Source: Gemmatimonadota bacterium
Lineage (GTDB): Bacteria; Gemmatimonadota; Gemmatimonadetes; Gemmatimonadales; GWC2-71-9
DNA length: 64,000 nt
Direction of reading: 5' to 3'
NCBI GenBank assembly: GCA_029863245.1
Contig: JAOTVV010000013.1
Coordinates: 26,234-90,233, forward strand
Numbering within the stretch: the first letter of the stretch is position 1; each line of letters starts with the position of its first letter. The notes under the pieces were generated by a model, which saw only the letters and a program-made list of their open reading frames with translations, was not told the origin of the DNA and did not search any database. The translations under genes were made by a program, and so were the position numbers. Below, piece after piece: positions 52,361 through 60,786 of the stretch.

Positions 52361-53233
52361 CTACGGCGACCGGAAGGCGGAGGCAAGACCCAAGACAGAG
52401 AGCACGGCGGGCAGATAGGCGAGCGTTGCGAGAAATGCCCGGCGTGCCGAACGGACACTGGGTCGCCACATCCACGCTCCCATGACCGCGATGAGGAACA
52501 GGCCGATCGCGAGCGCCGTCCCACCATACACCCCCCCGGGCGTCCCCGACGGTGCAAGCGCCAGGCTCGCCGCGAGGAGCGCCACACCGGCGATCACTCC
52601 TCGGAACGCCGTGCGCCGACCTGAAAGGTCGTCGCCTCCCGGCATACGGAGGCCAGCCACTCGATACTCGTCCTTGAGCATCCAGGCGAGCGCGAAGGTA
52701 TGCGGCAGCTGCCACAGGAAGAGGAGGCAAAACAGAAGCCAGGCGGTGGGGTCGAGCCGTCCGCTCGCCGCCGCCCATCCACCCATGATCGGGAGCGCGC
52801 CCGGAACGGAGCCGATGAAGACGTTCAGCGCAGAACGTCGCTTGAGCGGTGTGTACACGAACACGTAGCTCGCCAGGGTAAGGGCCGCCAGTGTTCCCGT
52901 GAGCGCATTCGTGCCCCAAAAGAGCAGCACCGTGCCACCGATCCCGATGGCGATGCCAAACAGGAGCGCATGGCGGGGCGGGAGACGGCCAGAGGCGACT
53001 GGGCGCCGTCGGGTCCGCGGCATCCGAGCGTCAACATCGCGTTCCCACCACTGGTTGAGCGCGTTGGTACCGCCGCTGACGAGCGCCGTTCCCATCAGCA
53101 GGGGACAGAGCCGGACCAGATCCACCGCAGCGCCGCTTCCCAGCCAATACCCGAGTGCCGCCGTGAGGACCACGAAGCCAGTGATCCGCGGCTTGGTCAG
53201 GTCGACGTAGTCTCGCCCACGCCGACCCGTCAC
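52361..53233 (-). CDS. ctaB: protohaem IX farnesyltransferase (haem O synthase)
   Basis: 290 residues, about nine membrane helices. The prenyltransferase motif NALNQWWERDVDARM, then RTRRRPVASGRL, matches CtaB/CyoE. The second motif region is VYTPLKRRSALN. It makes haem O for haem-copper enzymes. The GTG start at 53233 overlaps the SCO stop (GTGA). Its place at the end of the operon suggests the haem-copper subunit carries haem O or A-type haem. Confidence 0.93.
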   Translation of the reverse strand: MTGRRGRDYVDLTKPRITGFVVLTAALGYWLGSGAAVDLVRLCPLLMGTALVSGGTNALNQWWERDVDARMPRTRRRPVASGRLPPRHALLFGIAIGIGGTVLLFWGTNALTGTLAALTLASYVFVYTPLKRRSALNVFIGSVPGALPIMGGWAAASGRLDPTAWLLFCLLFLWQLPHTFALAWMLKDEYRVAGLRMPGGDDLSGRRTAFRGVIAGVALLAASLALAPSGTPGGVYGGTALAIGLFLIAVMGAWMWRPSVRSARRAFLATLAYLPAVLSVLGLASAFRSP

Positions 53234-54099
53234 AGCTTCGCCACCAGGTCCACCAGCAGGTCCGGGCCGCCGGGCGTGCGATACCGAATGACGCCCTCCG
53301 CGTCAATAACGAGCACGAGTGCCGGGTGAACCACGTCACCTGTCAGCGGATCCCGCTCTCTCGGAACGCCCCATTCGTCCAACACGCGTTCCACGTCGTT
53401 GATGGGTCCACTCGCGACGAGGGTACCGGGATCCAGATTCCACTGCTGCGCCATCCCGGGCAGCCGGCTCGGCGTATCGCGTACAGGATCGAGCGTCACG
53501 ATCAGGGCTCCGATTCCGCCGTCACCCAAACGCCGGCGTGCGCGCTGGACGTCCTGCACAACCCGAGGACACACCGTTGTGCAGTGAGCGAATGCGAAGC
53601 CCACCAGAAGTGGTCGGCCACGAAACTGCTCGAGCGTTACTCGATTGCCAACCTGATCGAGAAGGCCGAGGCTCGGTGCCGGATCGTCCAGGCGCGCCAG
53701 CATGTCCGCCGTGACCGCAAACCACTCCTCCGTGCTGCTTGTCGCGGCGTGAACTCGCGCCGCGACGGCACCCAAGCCGACGGCGACGCCCAGTATTGCG
53801 CCGACCAGGACCGTTTGGCCGACCCTGGCGCGTGCCAACAAACGAAATCCACGACGCAGTCCTTCACCAAACAAGAACGCGAGGATGGCGACCATCGTGA
53901 TCGGTTCAGCGATGAGGAGCATCCATCCCGACGCATCGGGCAGGCCGTTGCCTGCGACGCCGAAACACACGTTCCGGGTCCGATACAGCCATTCAGGCGC
54001 TTCGGTCGGCAGTGGCCAGAGCGCGAGCGCCCACCACGCCACCGTCACGGCGATGATGAGCGCCAGCGCTCCGAGCGGACCCCACTCGCGTCGTGTCAC
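53230..54099 (-). CDS. SCO1/SenC copper chaperone fused to membrane helices
   Basis: 289 residues. Three N-terminal membrane helices (about 12-32, 58-80, 95-115) precede a thioredoxin-like SCO domain. The copper site CTTVC in FAHCTTVCPRV and the His of GDVVHPALVL are both present. SCO proteins load copper into the CuA site. The N-terminal membrane part is longer than the single anchor usual for SCO. It follows the IIa gene by 4 bases. Confidence 0.88.
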   Translation of the reverse strand: MTRREWGPLGALALIIAVTVAWWALALWPLPTEAPEWLYRTRNVCFGVAGNGLPDASGWMLLIAEPITMVAILAFLFGEGLRRGFRLLARARVGQTVLVGAILGVAVGLGAVAARVHAATSSTEEWFAVTADMLARLDDPAPSLGLLDQVGNRVTLEQFRGRPLLVGFAFAHCTTVCPRVVQDVQRARRRLGDGGIGALIVTLDPVRDTPSRLPGMAQQWNLDPGTLVASGPINDVERVLDEWGVPRERDPLTGDVVHPALVLVIDAEGVIRYRTPGGPDLLVDLVAKL

Positions 54100-54103
54100 G
54101 GAC

Positions 54104-54307
54104 CTACCCCACCTGCCACACGAAAGAGAGGAGCTTCCAGTTCACGAAGTAGTACACGATGAACGCAACCAAGAATACGCCGACCAGAATGAAGGTCCCG
54201 CGTGGGGCAAGCCCCTTGTGCTCGGCGTGTTCCTTCTCACCCCCGCCCGGTGCATGCTCCTGCCGCGGGAGTTTGGAGACGCCCTGGGGTACGCCATAGA
54301 ATGCCAT
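54104..54307 (-). CDS. small subunit IIa-like protein of ba3-type complex
   Basis: 67 residues: a soluble His/Glu/Lys-rich N-terminus and one membrane helix (GTFILVGVFLVAFIVYYFVNW). The position directly after subunit I and the form match cytochrome c oxidase subunit IIa of ba3 enzymes. It starts 4 bases after subunit I ends. Confidence 0.8.
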   Translation of the reverse strand: MAFYGVPQGVSKLPRQEHAPGGGEKEHAEHKGLAPRGTFILVGVFLVAFIVYYFVNWKLLSFVWQVG

Positions 54308-54311
54308 GGGT

Positions 54312-55862
54312 TCACTCTCCCGCCGTGGCGGCCTGCGGCATCGGTTTGCCGAAGAACACCGACCAAACGGCGATCAGGATGTAGAGAACGACTGCAGTGG
54401 CAGCGATGAGACCGCCGATCCCCATGATGCCGAGGAGCAGGTCCACCGCGGCGTTGTATTGGATGTCGAACGGAGCACCAGTGAAACTGATGTCGTAGTG
54501 GCGCCGTGGAACACCGAACGTCCCGGCAAACGTCATCGACATCGTGAACAACACCATCCCGCCGCCGAACAGATAGGGTTGAATTCGGGCCAGTGGCCAG
54601 AATGCGACCTGCTTTTGGAAGACGAGCGGGATCACGTAGTACGTCACCCCCATGAACGCGAGCGCCGTGCCCGCGACCACCGTGGCATGGAAGTGGCCCG
54701 GCACGCGAAGCGTGTTGTGGGCGATGATGTTGATCTGCTCCGTGCCGAACGTGACCCCGGTGATGCCGCCGATGAAACCGAAGATGATGATGGACAGGAT
54801 CATGGCGCTGAAGCCTGGATCACCCCACGGTGCCTTCCGCAACCACTCGAACATCCCCTTGGTGAAACCCCGCAAGCGCTGCCCCACCTCGATTCCCGCC
54901 GGGACCGTGAACCCGTGGATCATGGACGCGAGCACGGCAAGATACATCGCGTAACTCGTGTTCCAGATCTTCCACCCCGATCCGAACCCGGGGTCGACGA
55001 GCAAGTGATGGGCCGACGCCATCGAGATGAACAGCACGTACAGAAAGAACGCCGCTCGACTGATCTTCTCGTTCAGTACCACCGCTCCCACGGTCAACGC
55101 GCCAAGCAGGTACCACACGGCCACCATGGCCGCCACGTTGATCTGCTGTGAGGAGTGACCGAGCCCCCACCAGATCAGGCGGTACACCTGCGGATCGGGC
55201 ATAGCGGTCCACCCCATGGCCCACGTCCAAGTTGGCACGTAGATCGCCGCGCCGTGAAGCAACGTGATCACCGCGATCACGGCCGCAGCGATCGCGCCGT
55301 AAGTCACTAGGGGAACCGAGCCCCCGTAGGTTTCTTCCCGCTTCGCCACCACAAGGCTCGCGAAAAAGAGCCCGACCACGACCAGGGCCCCCACCGCGAA
55401 GAAGATGATGCCGAGGTAGTAGTTCGGATGCGCCCGGAGCGGTGGGTACGATGTGAACAGGACGTCAGCCTTGCCGGTCCACATTTGGACCTCCACCATG
55501 ACCGCGCCGACCGCCATGAGGATGAAGGCCGCCCACGCCAGCTTCGGCATCGGGACCCGCGAGTTGAGCAGCACCGGCCCTGCGAAATACAGAACCGCCA
55601 TCTCAAAGAAGATGATGAAGAAGATCAGCATGCTCACACCGTGGACCGTGAGCAGGCGATAGTACCACACCGCTTCGAGCAGATGCACCGCTTGCCAGCG
55701 AGTGAGCACGAGACCGAACGCCGCGATCACACCCGCCACCATCGCCAGAATGGCGAAGACGGCGTTCAATCGGATCAGGTGCTCGGCCGTGCTGTTGACC
55801 CTGAGACCTGTAGTTGGGCAGGTCCGGAAACGTGCAGCGAGCGCAGCGACCGTCGTGTTCAT
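54312..55862 (-). CDS. B-type haem-copper subunit I lacking the active-site Tyr (possible NO reductase)
   Basis: 516 residues, about 13 membrane helices, ba3-like. Haem and copper ligands are kept: His74 (low-spin haem), His236, His285-His286 (CuB), and His390/His392 in VPGHFHATV. In oxygen reductases of this type His236 is followed four residues later by the cross-linked Tyr (HxxxY). Here the sequence is GHSSQQ, with Gln240 in that place. Loss of this Tyr is the mark of haem-copper NO reductases. An oxygen reductase using a Tyr from another helix, as in cbb3, cannot be excluded. It overlaps the subunit II gene (ATGA). Confidence 0.88.
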   Translation of the reverse strand: MNTTVAALAARFRTCPTTGLRVNSTAEHLIRLNAVFAILAMVAGVIAAFGLVLTRWQAVHLLEAVWYYRLLTVHGVSMLIFFIIFFEMAVLYFAGPVLLNSRVPMPKLAWAAFILMAVGAVMVEVQMWTGKADVLFTSYPPLRAHPNYYLGIIFFAVGALVVVGLFFASLVVAKREETYGGSVPLVTYGAIAAAVIAVITLLHGAAIYVPTWTWAMGWTAMPDPQVYRLIWWGLGHSSQQINVAAMVAVWYLLGALTVGAVVLNEKISRAAFFLYVLFISMASAHHLLVDPGFGSGWKIWNTSYAMYLAVLASMIHGFTVPAGIEVGQRLRGFTKGMFEWLRKAPWGDPGFSAMILSIIIFGFIGGITGVTFGTEQINIIAHNTLRVPGHFHATVVAGTALAFMGVTYYVIPLVFQKQVAFWPLARIQPYLFGGGMVLFTMSMTFAGTFGVPRRHYDISFTGAPFDIQYNAAVDLLLGIMGIGGLIAATAVVLYILIAVWSVFFGKPMPQAATAGE

Positions 55863-56422
55863 TGGATACCTCCTGCCGCGACCACCGGGCCTTCCTCGAC
55901 GATGATCCGGCCAAGCATCAGGTGGTGTCCGATACCGCAGAACTCGTTACACACGACCTTGTAGTCGCCGGGCTCATTGGGTGTGATGCGGAGCGCGTAG
56001 TCGTAGCCGGGCACGACCTGGAAGTTGATATTGGGCGGGAACAGGTTGAATCCGTGGTTCACGTCGCTGGAGCTGAGGTGCAGCGTGTAGCTTACGCCTG
56101 CCTGCAGCTTCAAGACTGGGATCCACTGCCACATCTTGCCGAGCATGTAGATGTCGCTGCCGGGCGGCGGGGCCACGACGGCAATCCCGCTTTCCTCACC
56201 CACGCGGTACTGCTCCACGAACTCGAGCGTTCGTGCCTCGTACGCTTCCGGGTCCACCTTGTGGCGAATGCCGGACGGGTTCTGTCCGCCCCTGTAATGC
56301 CACAGAGGCATCATCGCGAACAGCACCATGCACCAGGCGAACGCGATCATCACCCAGATCCGCTCAGCCTTGGGAGCCTTGACCCACCAGACCCCTTTCG
56401 GAGAGACAATGCCGGTATGCAT
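55859..56422 (-). CDS. subunit II with CuA site (cytochrome c oxidase type)
   Basis: 187 residues. One N-terminal membrane helix (about 22-40) precedes a cupredoxin domain. All CuA ligands are present: His123, Cys158, Glu160, Cys162, His166 and Met169 (VCNEFCGIGHHLM). It accepts electrons from a cytochrome c or similar donor and passes them to subunit I. The start at 56422 has GAGGAG about 7 bases upstream. A CuA subunit fits ba3 oxidases and also some haem-copper-derived NO reductases. Confidence 0.93.
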   Translation of the reverse strand: MHTGIVSPKGVWWVKAPKAERIWVMIAFAWCMVLFAMMPLWHYRGGQNPSGIRHKVDPEAYEARTLEFVEQYRVGEESGIAVVAPPPGSDIYMLGKMWQWIPVLKLQAGVSYTLHLSSSDVNHGFNLFPPNINFQVVPGYDYALRITPNEPGDYKVVCNEFCGIGHHLMLGRIIVEEGPVVAAGGIQ

Positions 56423-56433
56423 GCGGAGACTCC

Positions 56434-56604
56434 TCAGGGGAGAGGTGCCTGATCGAGGCTCAACACCTCGAGCAAACCCCAACCGGTGTAGAAGACGAAC
56501 ATGACGAGCAAACCGAGCAGTAGCAGCAGGAACGGATTGTCCATCACCCGTTGTGCCAACGGGATCTTGCCGGGCTCCGATGGTCGATCAGGGGGCGGTT
56601 TCAT
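56434..56604 (-). CDS. 56-residue single-span membrane protein heading the operon
   Basis: MKPPPDRPSEPGKIPLAQRV leads into MDNPFLLLLLGLLVMFVFY, then TGWGLLEVLSLDQAPLP and a TGA stop. One membrane helix is clear. AGGAGGA lies 8-9 bases before the ATG at 56604. It precedes the subunit II gene by 11 bases and is the first gene of the haem-copper operon. It is too short for many gene finders. A small structural subunit is likely. Confidence 0.75.
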   Translation of the reverse strand: MKPPPDRPSEPGKIPLAQRVMDNPFLLLLLGLLVMFVFYTGWGLLEVLSLDQAPLP

Positions 56605-56658
56605 ATCAGGGTCCTCCTGAGTGGTCAGGGCTCACCCCGCGGCACAGCGAGGCGAGCA

Positions 56659-56703
56659 CATATTTGAACTTGTTAAAATCATGATAATATCGTAAATTAA
56701 GCT
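56659..56703. promoter_or_regulatory. AT-rich divergent promoter island
   Basis: About 45 bases of mostly A/T in a 65% GC region, with TTGAAC, TAATAT and a perfect ATCATGAT palindrome (56678-56685). It separates the haem-copper operon from the cytochrome b fusion gene and presumably holds both promoters and an operator. No exact FNR box is present. Confidence 0.6.
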
Positions 56704-56727
56704 TCGCAATACCTCACCACCAAGGCC

Positions 56728-58296
56728 ATGGCAGACCGAGTGCTTGACCGGGTGCGGCAGCCTTTGGCGCTCGCCGACGCCTGGATGAACCGCCTGTACG
56801 GGTGGCGGTACAACCCGCTCTACCACACCGGCGTCGTCGCCGCGGCCCTCCTTGCGGCCGTCATGGTGACCGGCGTGTATCTCCTCTTCTTTTATAGAAT
56901 TGGCTCGCCGTACGATTCCGTTGCCCGGATCACCAACACCATCTGGCTGGGCCCGTGGACGCGATCCTTCCACCGCTACGCATCCGACGCCGCCCTCGTC
57001 GCGACGCTGATCCATCTGGTTCGAATGTGGCTCCAGCGGCGCACCTGGGGGTCGCGGGCGCTGGCGTGGTACAGCGGCCTGGTGCTGCTGTTCCTGATCC
57101 TCGTCTGTGGCTGGACCGGCTACGTGATGGTGTGGGATGTTCAAGCGGAAGTGCTCGCGCGCGAAGGCGCCCGGTGGATGGACGCGCTCCCGCTCTTCAG
57201 CGAGCCCATCGAGCGAGCCTTCGACGGCGAGCGGGAACTCCCGGCCGCCTTCTTCTTTCTCAACCTCTTTGCACACGTCGCGTTGCCCGTCGGTCTCGGC
57301 GTCGTGTTCTGGATCCACGTGGCACGCGTGGCCCGGCCCGTGCTCGTGCCGCCGAAGCCTCTGCTGTGGGGCATGCTCGGTTTGCTCGGTATCGCGTCGT
57401 TCTTGCTTCCCATCACCATGGGTCCGGCGGCGCACGCGTTCCGCCTGCCCGGCACCGCACCCTACGACGTCTTCTATTCCTTCTTCCTGCCGCTAACGCG
57501 ACCCGCAGCTCCCTGGCTCGTGTGGGCAGGTTTGCTCGGGCTTACCGGCATCCTGGTGCTCGTCCCCACCCTCCTTCGTCCACCGCTGGCTCGACGGCCG
57601 GCAGCCTCAGTGGTGGACGAGCGCTCCTGCACTGGATGCGAGCAGTGCTGGCTCGACTGTCCGTATGAGGCCATCGACATGGTGGAGCGCACCGATGACC
57701 GTCCCTACCTGGTCGCCCGGGTCGACCCGGGCCTCTGCACCAGCTGCGGCATCTGTGCCGGCTCATGCGCCCCAATGGGGGTCGGTCCGCCCGGGCGCAC
57801 GGGCAAGGCGCAACTCGATGCGATCGCCAGATTCTGCACCACCCACCTGGCTCAGCCGGGCGAGATCGTCATCGTGGCCTGTGGCCGGGGTAGCGGAGGC
57901 ATCAGTGCGTCGCTCGATTTCGAGGACGCACCGGTGTTCCCAGTCCAGTGCGCCGGCAACCTGCACACATCCACGGTCGAGTACCTCGTCCGCTCTGGTG
58001 CAGGGGGCGTACTCATCGTCACGTGCCCGCCGCGCGACTGCTGGAACCGCGAGGGGCCGCTCTGGCTCGAGCAGCGACTGTACCACCAACGCGAAGCTGA
58101 GTTGAAAGCTCGAGTTGACCAACGGCGTGTCAGACTCATCTCTGCCGGCGAGCGGGAGCAGGCCGTGGTGCATGATGCCCTTGCGGAGTTCCGCGCTGAG
58201 GTGCGGGCGCTTGGCAGCGCAGAGCGCGAGGAATCCCCTGCCATCGACCTCGAGTGTGACGTGCCCGAACCCGAGGCAGCCGAGGCCCATCAATGA
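56728..58296 (+). CDS. cytochrome b fused to two 4Fe-4S clusters and an MvhD-like domain
   Basis: 522 residues. The N-terminal cytochrome b-like part has haem ligands His82 and His96, and His183 and His197, each pair 14 apart as in bc/b6 proteins. A further helix bundle follows. A ferredoxin segment has C301-x2-C304-x2-C307-x3-C311 and C337-x2-C340-x2-C343-x3-C347. The C-terminus (about 375-445) resembles MvhD/FlpD with Cys385, 408, 433 and 438. It could carry electrons between a soluble donor and the quinone pool or the divergent haem-copper complex. The start is 24 bases from the AT island. Such a three-part fusion is rare in my experience. Confidence 0.88.
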   Translation: MADRVLDRVRQPLALADAWMNRLYGWRYNPLYHTGVVAAALLAAVMVTGVYLLFFYRIGSPYDSVARITNTIWLGPWTRSFHRYASDAALVATLIHLVRMWLQRRTWGSRALAWYSGLVLLFLILVCGWTGYVMVWDVQAEVLAREGARWMDALPLFSEPIERAFDGERELPAAFFFLNLFAHVALPVGLGVVFWIHVARVARPVLVPPKPLLWGMLGLLGIASFLLPITMGPAAHAFRLPGTAPYDVFYSFFLPLTRPAAPWLVWAGLLGLTGILVLVPTLLRPPLARRPAASVVDERSCTGCEQCWLDCPYEAIDMVERTDDRPYLVARVDPGLCTSCGICAGSCAPMGVGPPGRTGKAQLDAIARFCTTHLAQPGEIVIVACGRGSGGISASLDFEDAPVFPVQCAGNLHTSTVEYLVRSGAGGVLIVTCPPRDCWNREGPLWLEQRLYHQREAELKARVDQRRVRLISAGEREQAVVHDALAEFRAEVRALGSAEREESPAIDLECDVPEPEAAEAHQ

Positions 58297-58799
58297 GCCG
58301 TACTCGTCTGGCGGGCGGTTGGGTACTCGGCGCGCTCGCAACACTTGCGTTAGTCGGCCTTTCCCAAGTCCGCTACACGGCTGCCGTGGGCCCTGACGGT
58401 GAGCTCCGCCTCGCCTGGCGCTACCGGAGCGAGACCGTGGAGCAGTGCCGGCGTCTCACCGACGACGAGTTGGCCGCCCTGCCCCAACACATGCGGCGCG
58501 ATGAGATATGCGAGCGGCGGCTTCAGCCGTGGCGGCTCGAGGTCACCCTGGACGGAACGTCGGTCGCAGACGATACGGTGCGCGCCAAGGGGGCACGCGA
58601 AGATCGACCTCTCTACGTCTTCCGCCAGCTCCCGCTGCCGCCCGGCACCCACGCACTGCGAGCAGTGTTCACCCCGATCGGAGAGAGCGGCCGGGCACCA
58701 CTGGAGCTCGACGCGTCGGTGACTATCGAGACCCGGGAGGTCGTCCTGGTCACGTACGACCCCGACCTCGATCGGTTGGTTCTAAAGCGGGGGCCGTAA
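58293..58799 (+). CDS. hypothetical membrane-anchored beta-domain protein coupled to the cytochrome b fusion
   Basis: 168 residues. One N-terminal helix (WVLGALATLALVGLSQV), then a beta-rich extracytoplasmic domain (RLEVTLDGTSVADDTV, PLYVFRQLPLPPGTHALRAVF). Overlap ATGA with the cytochrome b fusion gene. No family is recognised; the beta domain resembles Ig-like adhesion or assembly domains. It may be an accessory subunit. Confidence 0.7.
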   Translation: MSRTRLAGGWVLGALATLALVGLSQVRYTAAVGPDGELRLAWRYRSETVEQCRRLTDDELAALPQHMRRDEICERRLQPWRLEVTLDGTSVADDTVRAKGAREDRPLYVFRQLPLPPGTHALRAVFTPIGESGRAPLELDASVTIETREVVLVTYDPDLDRLVLKRGP

Positions 58800-58866
58800 G
58801 ACGGCGGTCGTGTGGAGTCGCCGATGGCTTCATGCTGAAGATCCCGAACGCGACTCCCCAAAACAC

Positions 58867-58894
58867 GAGCGCCCGGCGTTGAAGCCGGGCGCTT
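58867..58894. terminator. hairpin terminator
   Basis: A 10-bp perfect stem (58868-58877 with 58884-58893) and a flanking G-T pair close a 6-base loop, between the convergent ends of the cytochrome b operon and the CigR-like gene. Confidence 0.65.
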
Positions 58895-58925
58895 CTGGGT
58901 CCGCTGGGTGCATCCGGTCTCCCAG

Positions 58926-59321
58926 CTAGCGGAACACGCCTTCGAGCACGTCCACGACGAGGCCGCTGGCTTCGAGCAGGACGACCCGATCGCCAAAGAT
59001 CGCCACTTCGACGCCCGCCCGCCGCGAAAGCTGCGCGACCAGACCATCAGGCAGTTGCTGCTTGGCGATTCCCGGCGGGAGCGGCTTGCCTCGGGCCAGG
59101 TTCTTGGCAATCCCGGGCGGCAGGGGCTGAGGATTGTGCCGGTGCCCTGCGAAGTACTCCGTGATGATCCGCCGCTCAGTCACGGAAAAGCTCACAGACG
59201 CCGCGACCTCGACAGTTGGCCCCTGGGTCTTCGCCTTCTTGCCCTGCTGGGCGGCCGCGGCCACCGGCGCCACCAGGAAGGCGCCAATGGCAGCGCCCAA
59301 CACAACAGCGTTACGAAGCAT
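58926..59321 (-). CDS. CigR/RcnB-like secreted protein
   Basis: 131 residues with a signal peptide ending PVAAAAQ. Two LPPGIAK repeats (near residues 68 and 81) followed by LPDGLVAQLSRRAGVEV match the CigR / RcnB-type domain. Its role in non-pathogens is unknown. The start overlaps the end of the bactofilin gene by 11 bases. Confidence 0.72.
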   Translation of the reverse strand: MLRNAVVLGAAIGAFLVAPVAAAAQQGKKAKTQGPTVEVAASVSFSVTERRIITEYFAGHRHNPQPLPPGIAKNLARGKPLPPGIAKQQLPDGLVAQLSRRAGVEVAIFGDRVVLLEASGLVVDVLEGVFR

Positions 59322-59826
59322 GAAGAGCCTCTCTGGCCCCTGGCAGTCCCAGTCCCTCTTGCATGGCGACCGCATCCCCGTTGGCTCCGGCTCCCTTGGC
59401 GTTCTTCGACGGAGACGTCCAGCCGTTCCCCTGTTGGCGCTGACCGGTCATCCGCAGCGTCCCGTTGACCGCACCGCCATCCTCAACGCTGATCCGAGGC
59501 GTAGTGATGTCCCCGTAGACGGTGCTGCCCGTCTTCAACTCCACCAACTCCTCGGCTACGATGTGGCCACGGACCTCGCCAGCAATGACGGCCAGCGCGG
59601 CCTCGACATCACCCTCCACCACACCACCGGCCGCGACGAGCACCTGCCCACCCTTCACACGCAGGTCACCGTTCACCTCCCCCTCCACGCGCACCACACC
59701 CGAGGTCTCCAGCGTGCCGGTGAGTCGCACACCGTGGGCCAGGATGGACAGCGGGACGGCCTGTCCGGTCGTATCGGGGAGAAAGGCGAACCGAGAGCCG
59801 TTCTTGCCGGGGCTGAAGACTGTCAT
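59311..59826 (-). CDS. bactofilin-like polymer-forming protein
   Basis: 171 residues. The right-handed beta-helix of the polymer-forming cytoskeletal family is visible: GTLETSGVVRVEGEVNGDLR, GGVVEGDVEAALAVIAGEVRG, GSTVYGDITTPRISVEDG. Flexible Pro/Gly ends flank it. It may shape the envelope or anchor other proteins. The start at 59826 has GGAGA about 9 bases upstream. Confidence 0.88.
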   Translation of the reverse strand: MTVFSPGKNGSRFAFLPDTTGQAVPLSILAHGVRLTGTLETSGVVRVEGEVNGDLRVKGGQVLVAAGGVVEGDVEAALAVIAGEVRGHIVAEELVELKTGSTVYGDITTPRISVEDGGAVNGTLRMTGQRQQGNGWTSPSKNAKGAGANGDAVAMQEGLGLPGAREALHAS

Positions 59827-59989
59827 GGCACGTGTCTCCACTGAGGCCTGCTGGGTCAAATGCGCTGGGGACTCGTGGCAAGGTAGGTGGGTCCGTGCGT
59901 GGAAGGGGTGATGTGGCTCACATCGCGTTCGGAGTGCCACCGCCGCCAGAGCCGTCACCGACGTTCGCGCCGAGGCCCTGCGACCTCCG

Positions 59990-60766
59990 CTACGGCGAGT
60001 AGGTGATCACCAATTGGCCGGCAACCGGCTTGCCGTCGATCGTTCGTGCCGGGTAGAAGGTCCATGACGAGACCCGATCGAGCAGCTTGCGTCGGAACGC
60101 TGGATCTTGGATCTCCGGCTCGATTTCGACCTTGTCGACGTGCCCGCGCGCGTCGACCCAGAACCGGATGCGGAACCGTTCACCACGGATCGAGACGGGC
60201 GGCGCCTCATACGGATAGAGGATGGCTCGCGGCTCGGGGGCGTACACGGCAGCACCGTCACCGCTGCCTGGACCGATGCCGCTCCCCACCCCGGTTCCGC
60301 GTCCGGTTCCCGTCCCTCCACCGATCCCGGCACCGGATCCAGGACCGACGCCCGTGCCCGACCCCGGGCCAAGTGTCAGAAGACTTGTCGTGCGCTCTGC
60401 GAACAGCGTTGCCGGATCTGCGTTCAGCACCACAATCTCCTCCGGCTGCTCCTCGGCCTCGGTCGTCGGTCGTGGCAGCTCGAGCTCCGCCGGTGGGGCC
60501 GGGACTGACGGTCGACGGACCGTGGGTGTGCCGGCCGTCGACGATGGCGGGAGTTGGACGTACTGGACGCTTCGCCCGCCGCCGCCACCACCACCGCCAC
60601 CTGCCAAACCGGGCCTTTCCGTCCCGGCTTGGTAGGGGTCGGTCAGCGAGACGACCAGCGCGATCACGGCGATGACATGAAGGGCCGCCGCCAGCATCAC
60701 GCCGGCCCCAAACCGACGATCTGACCGGGGGAATCGTGCCGTAGGGTAGCGCTTTACGCGTGCCAA
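59990..60766 (-). CDS. TonB-like protein with glycine-rich linker
   Basis: 258 residues. One N-terminal membrane helix (LAAALHVIAVIALVVSL) follows a basic start. The linker is Gly/Ser/Thr-rich (a GxGxG series at about 155-195) rather than Pro-rich, preceded by a GGGGGGG tract. The C-terminus (about 205-258) has the TonB fold: FRIRFWVDARGHVDKVEI, WTFYPARTIDGKPVAG. It should couple the inner-membrane proton gradient to outer-membrane receptors. The start is uncertain: TTG at 60766 gives a basic leader; ATG at 60697 is internal. The TonB-dependent receptor at 63645 is a likely partner. Confidence 0.82.
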   Translation of the reverse strand: MARVKRYPTARFPRSDRRFGAGVMLAAALHVIAVIALVVSLTDPYQAGTERPGLAGGGGGGGGGRSVQYVQLPPSSTAGTPTVRRPSVPAPPAELELPRPTTEAEEQPEEIVVLNADPATLFAERTTSLLTLGPGSGTGVGPGSGAGIGGGTGTGRGTGVGSGIGPGSGDGAAVYAPEPRAILYPYEAPPVSIRGERFRIRFWVDARGHVDKVEIEPEIQDPAFRRKLLDRVSSWTFYPARTIDGKPVAGQLVITYSP

Positions 60767-60786
60767 GGTGTGCCTTCCGGCCGTGC

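Noticed and set aside
56664..56690. An FNR/DNR box or a sigma70 promoter in the AT island.
   Set aside because: The half-sites TTGTT and ATCAT are separated by 3 rather than 4 bases, and TTGAAC to TAATAT has a 15-base spacer. It is suggestive only.
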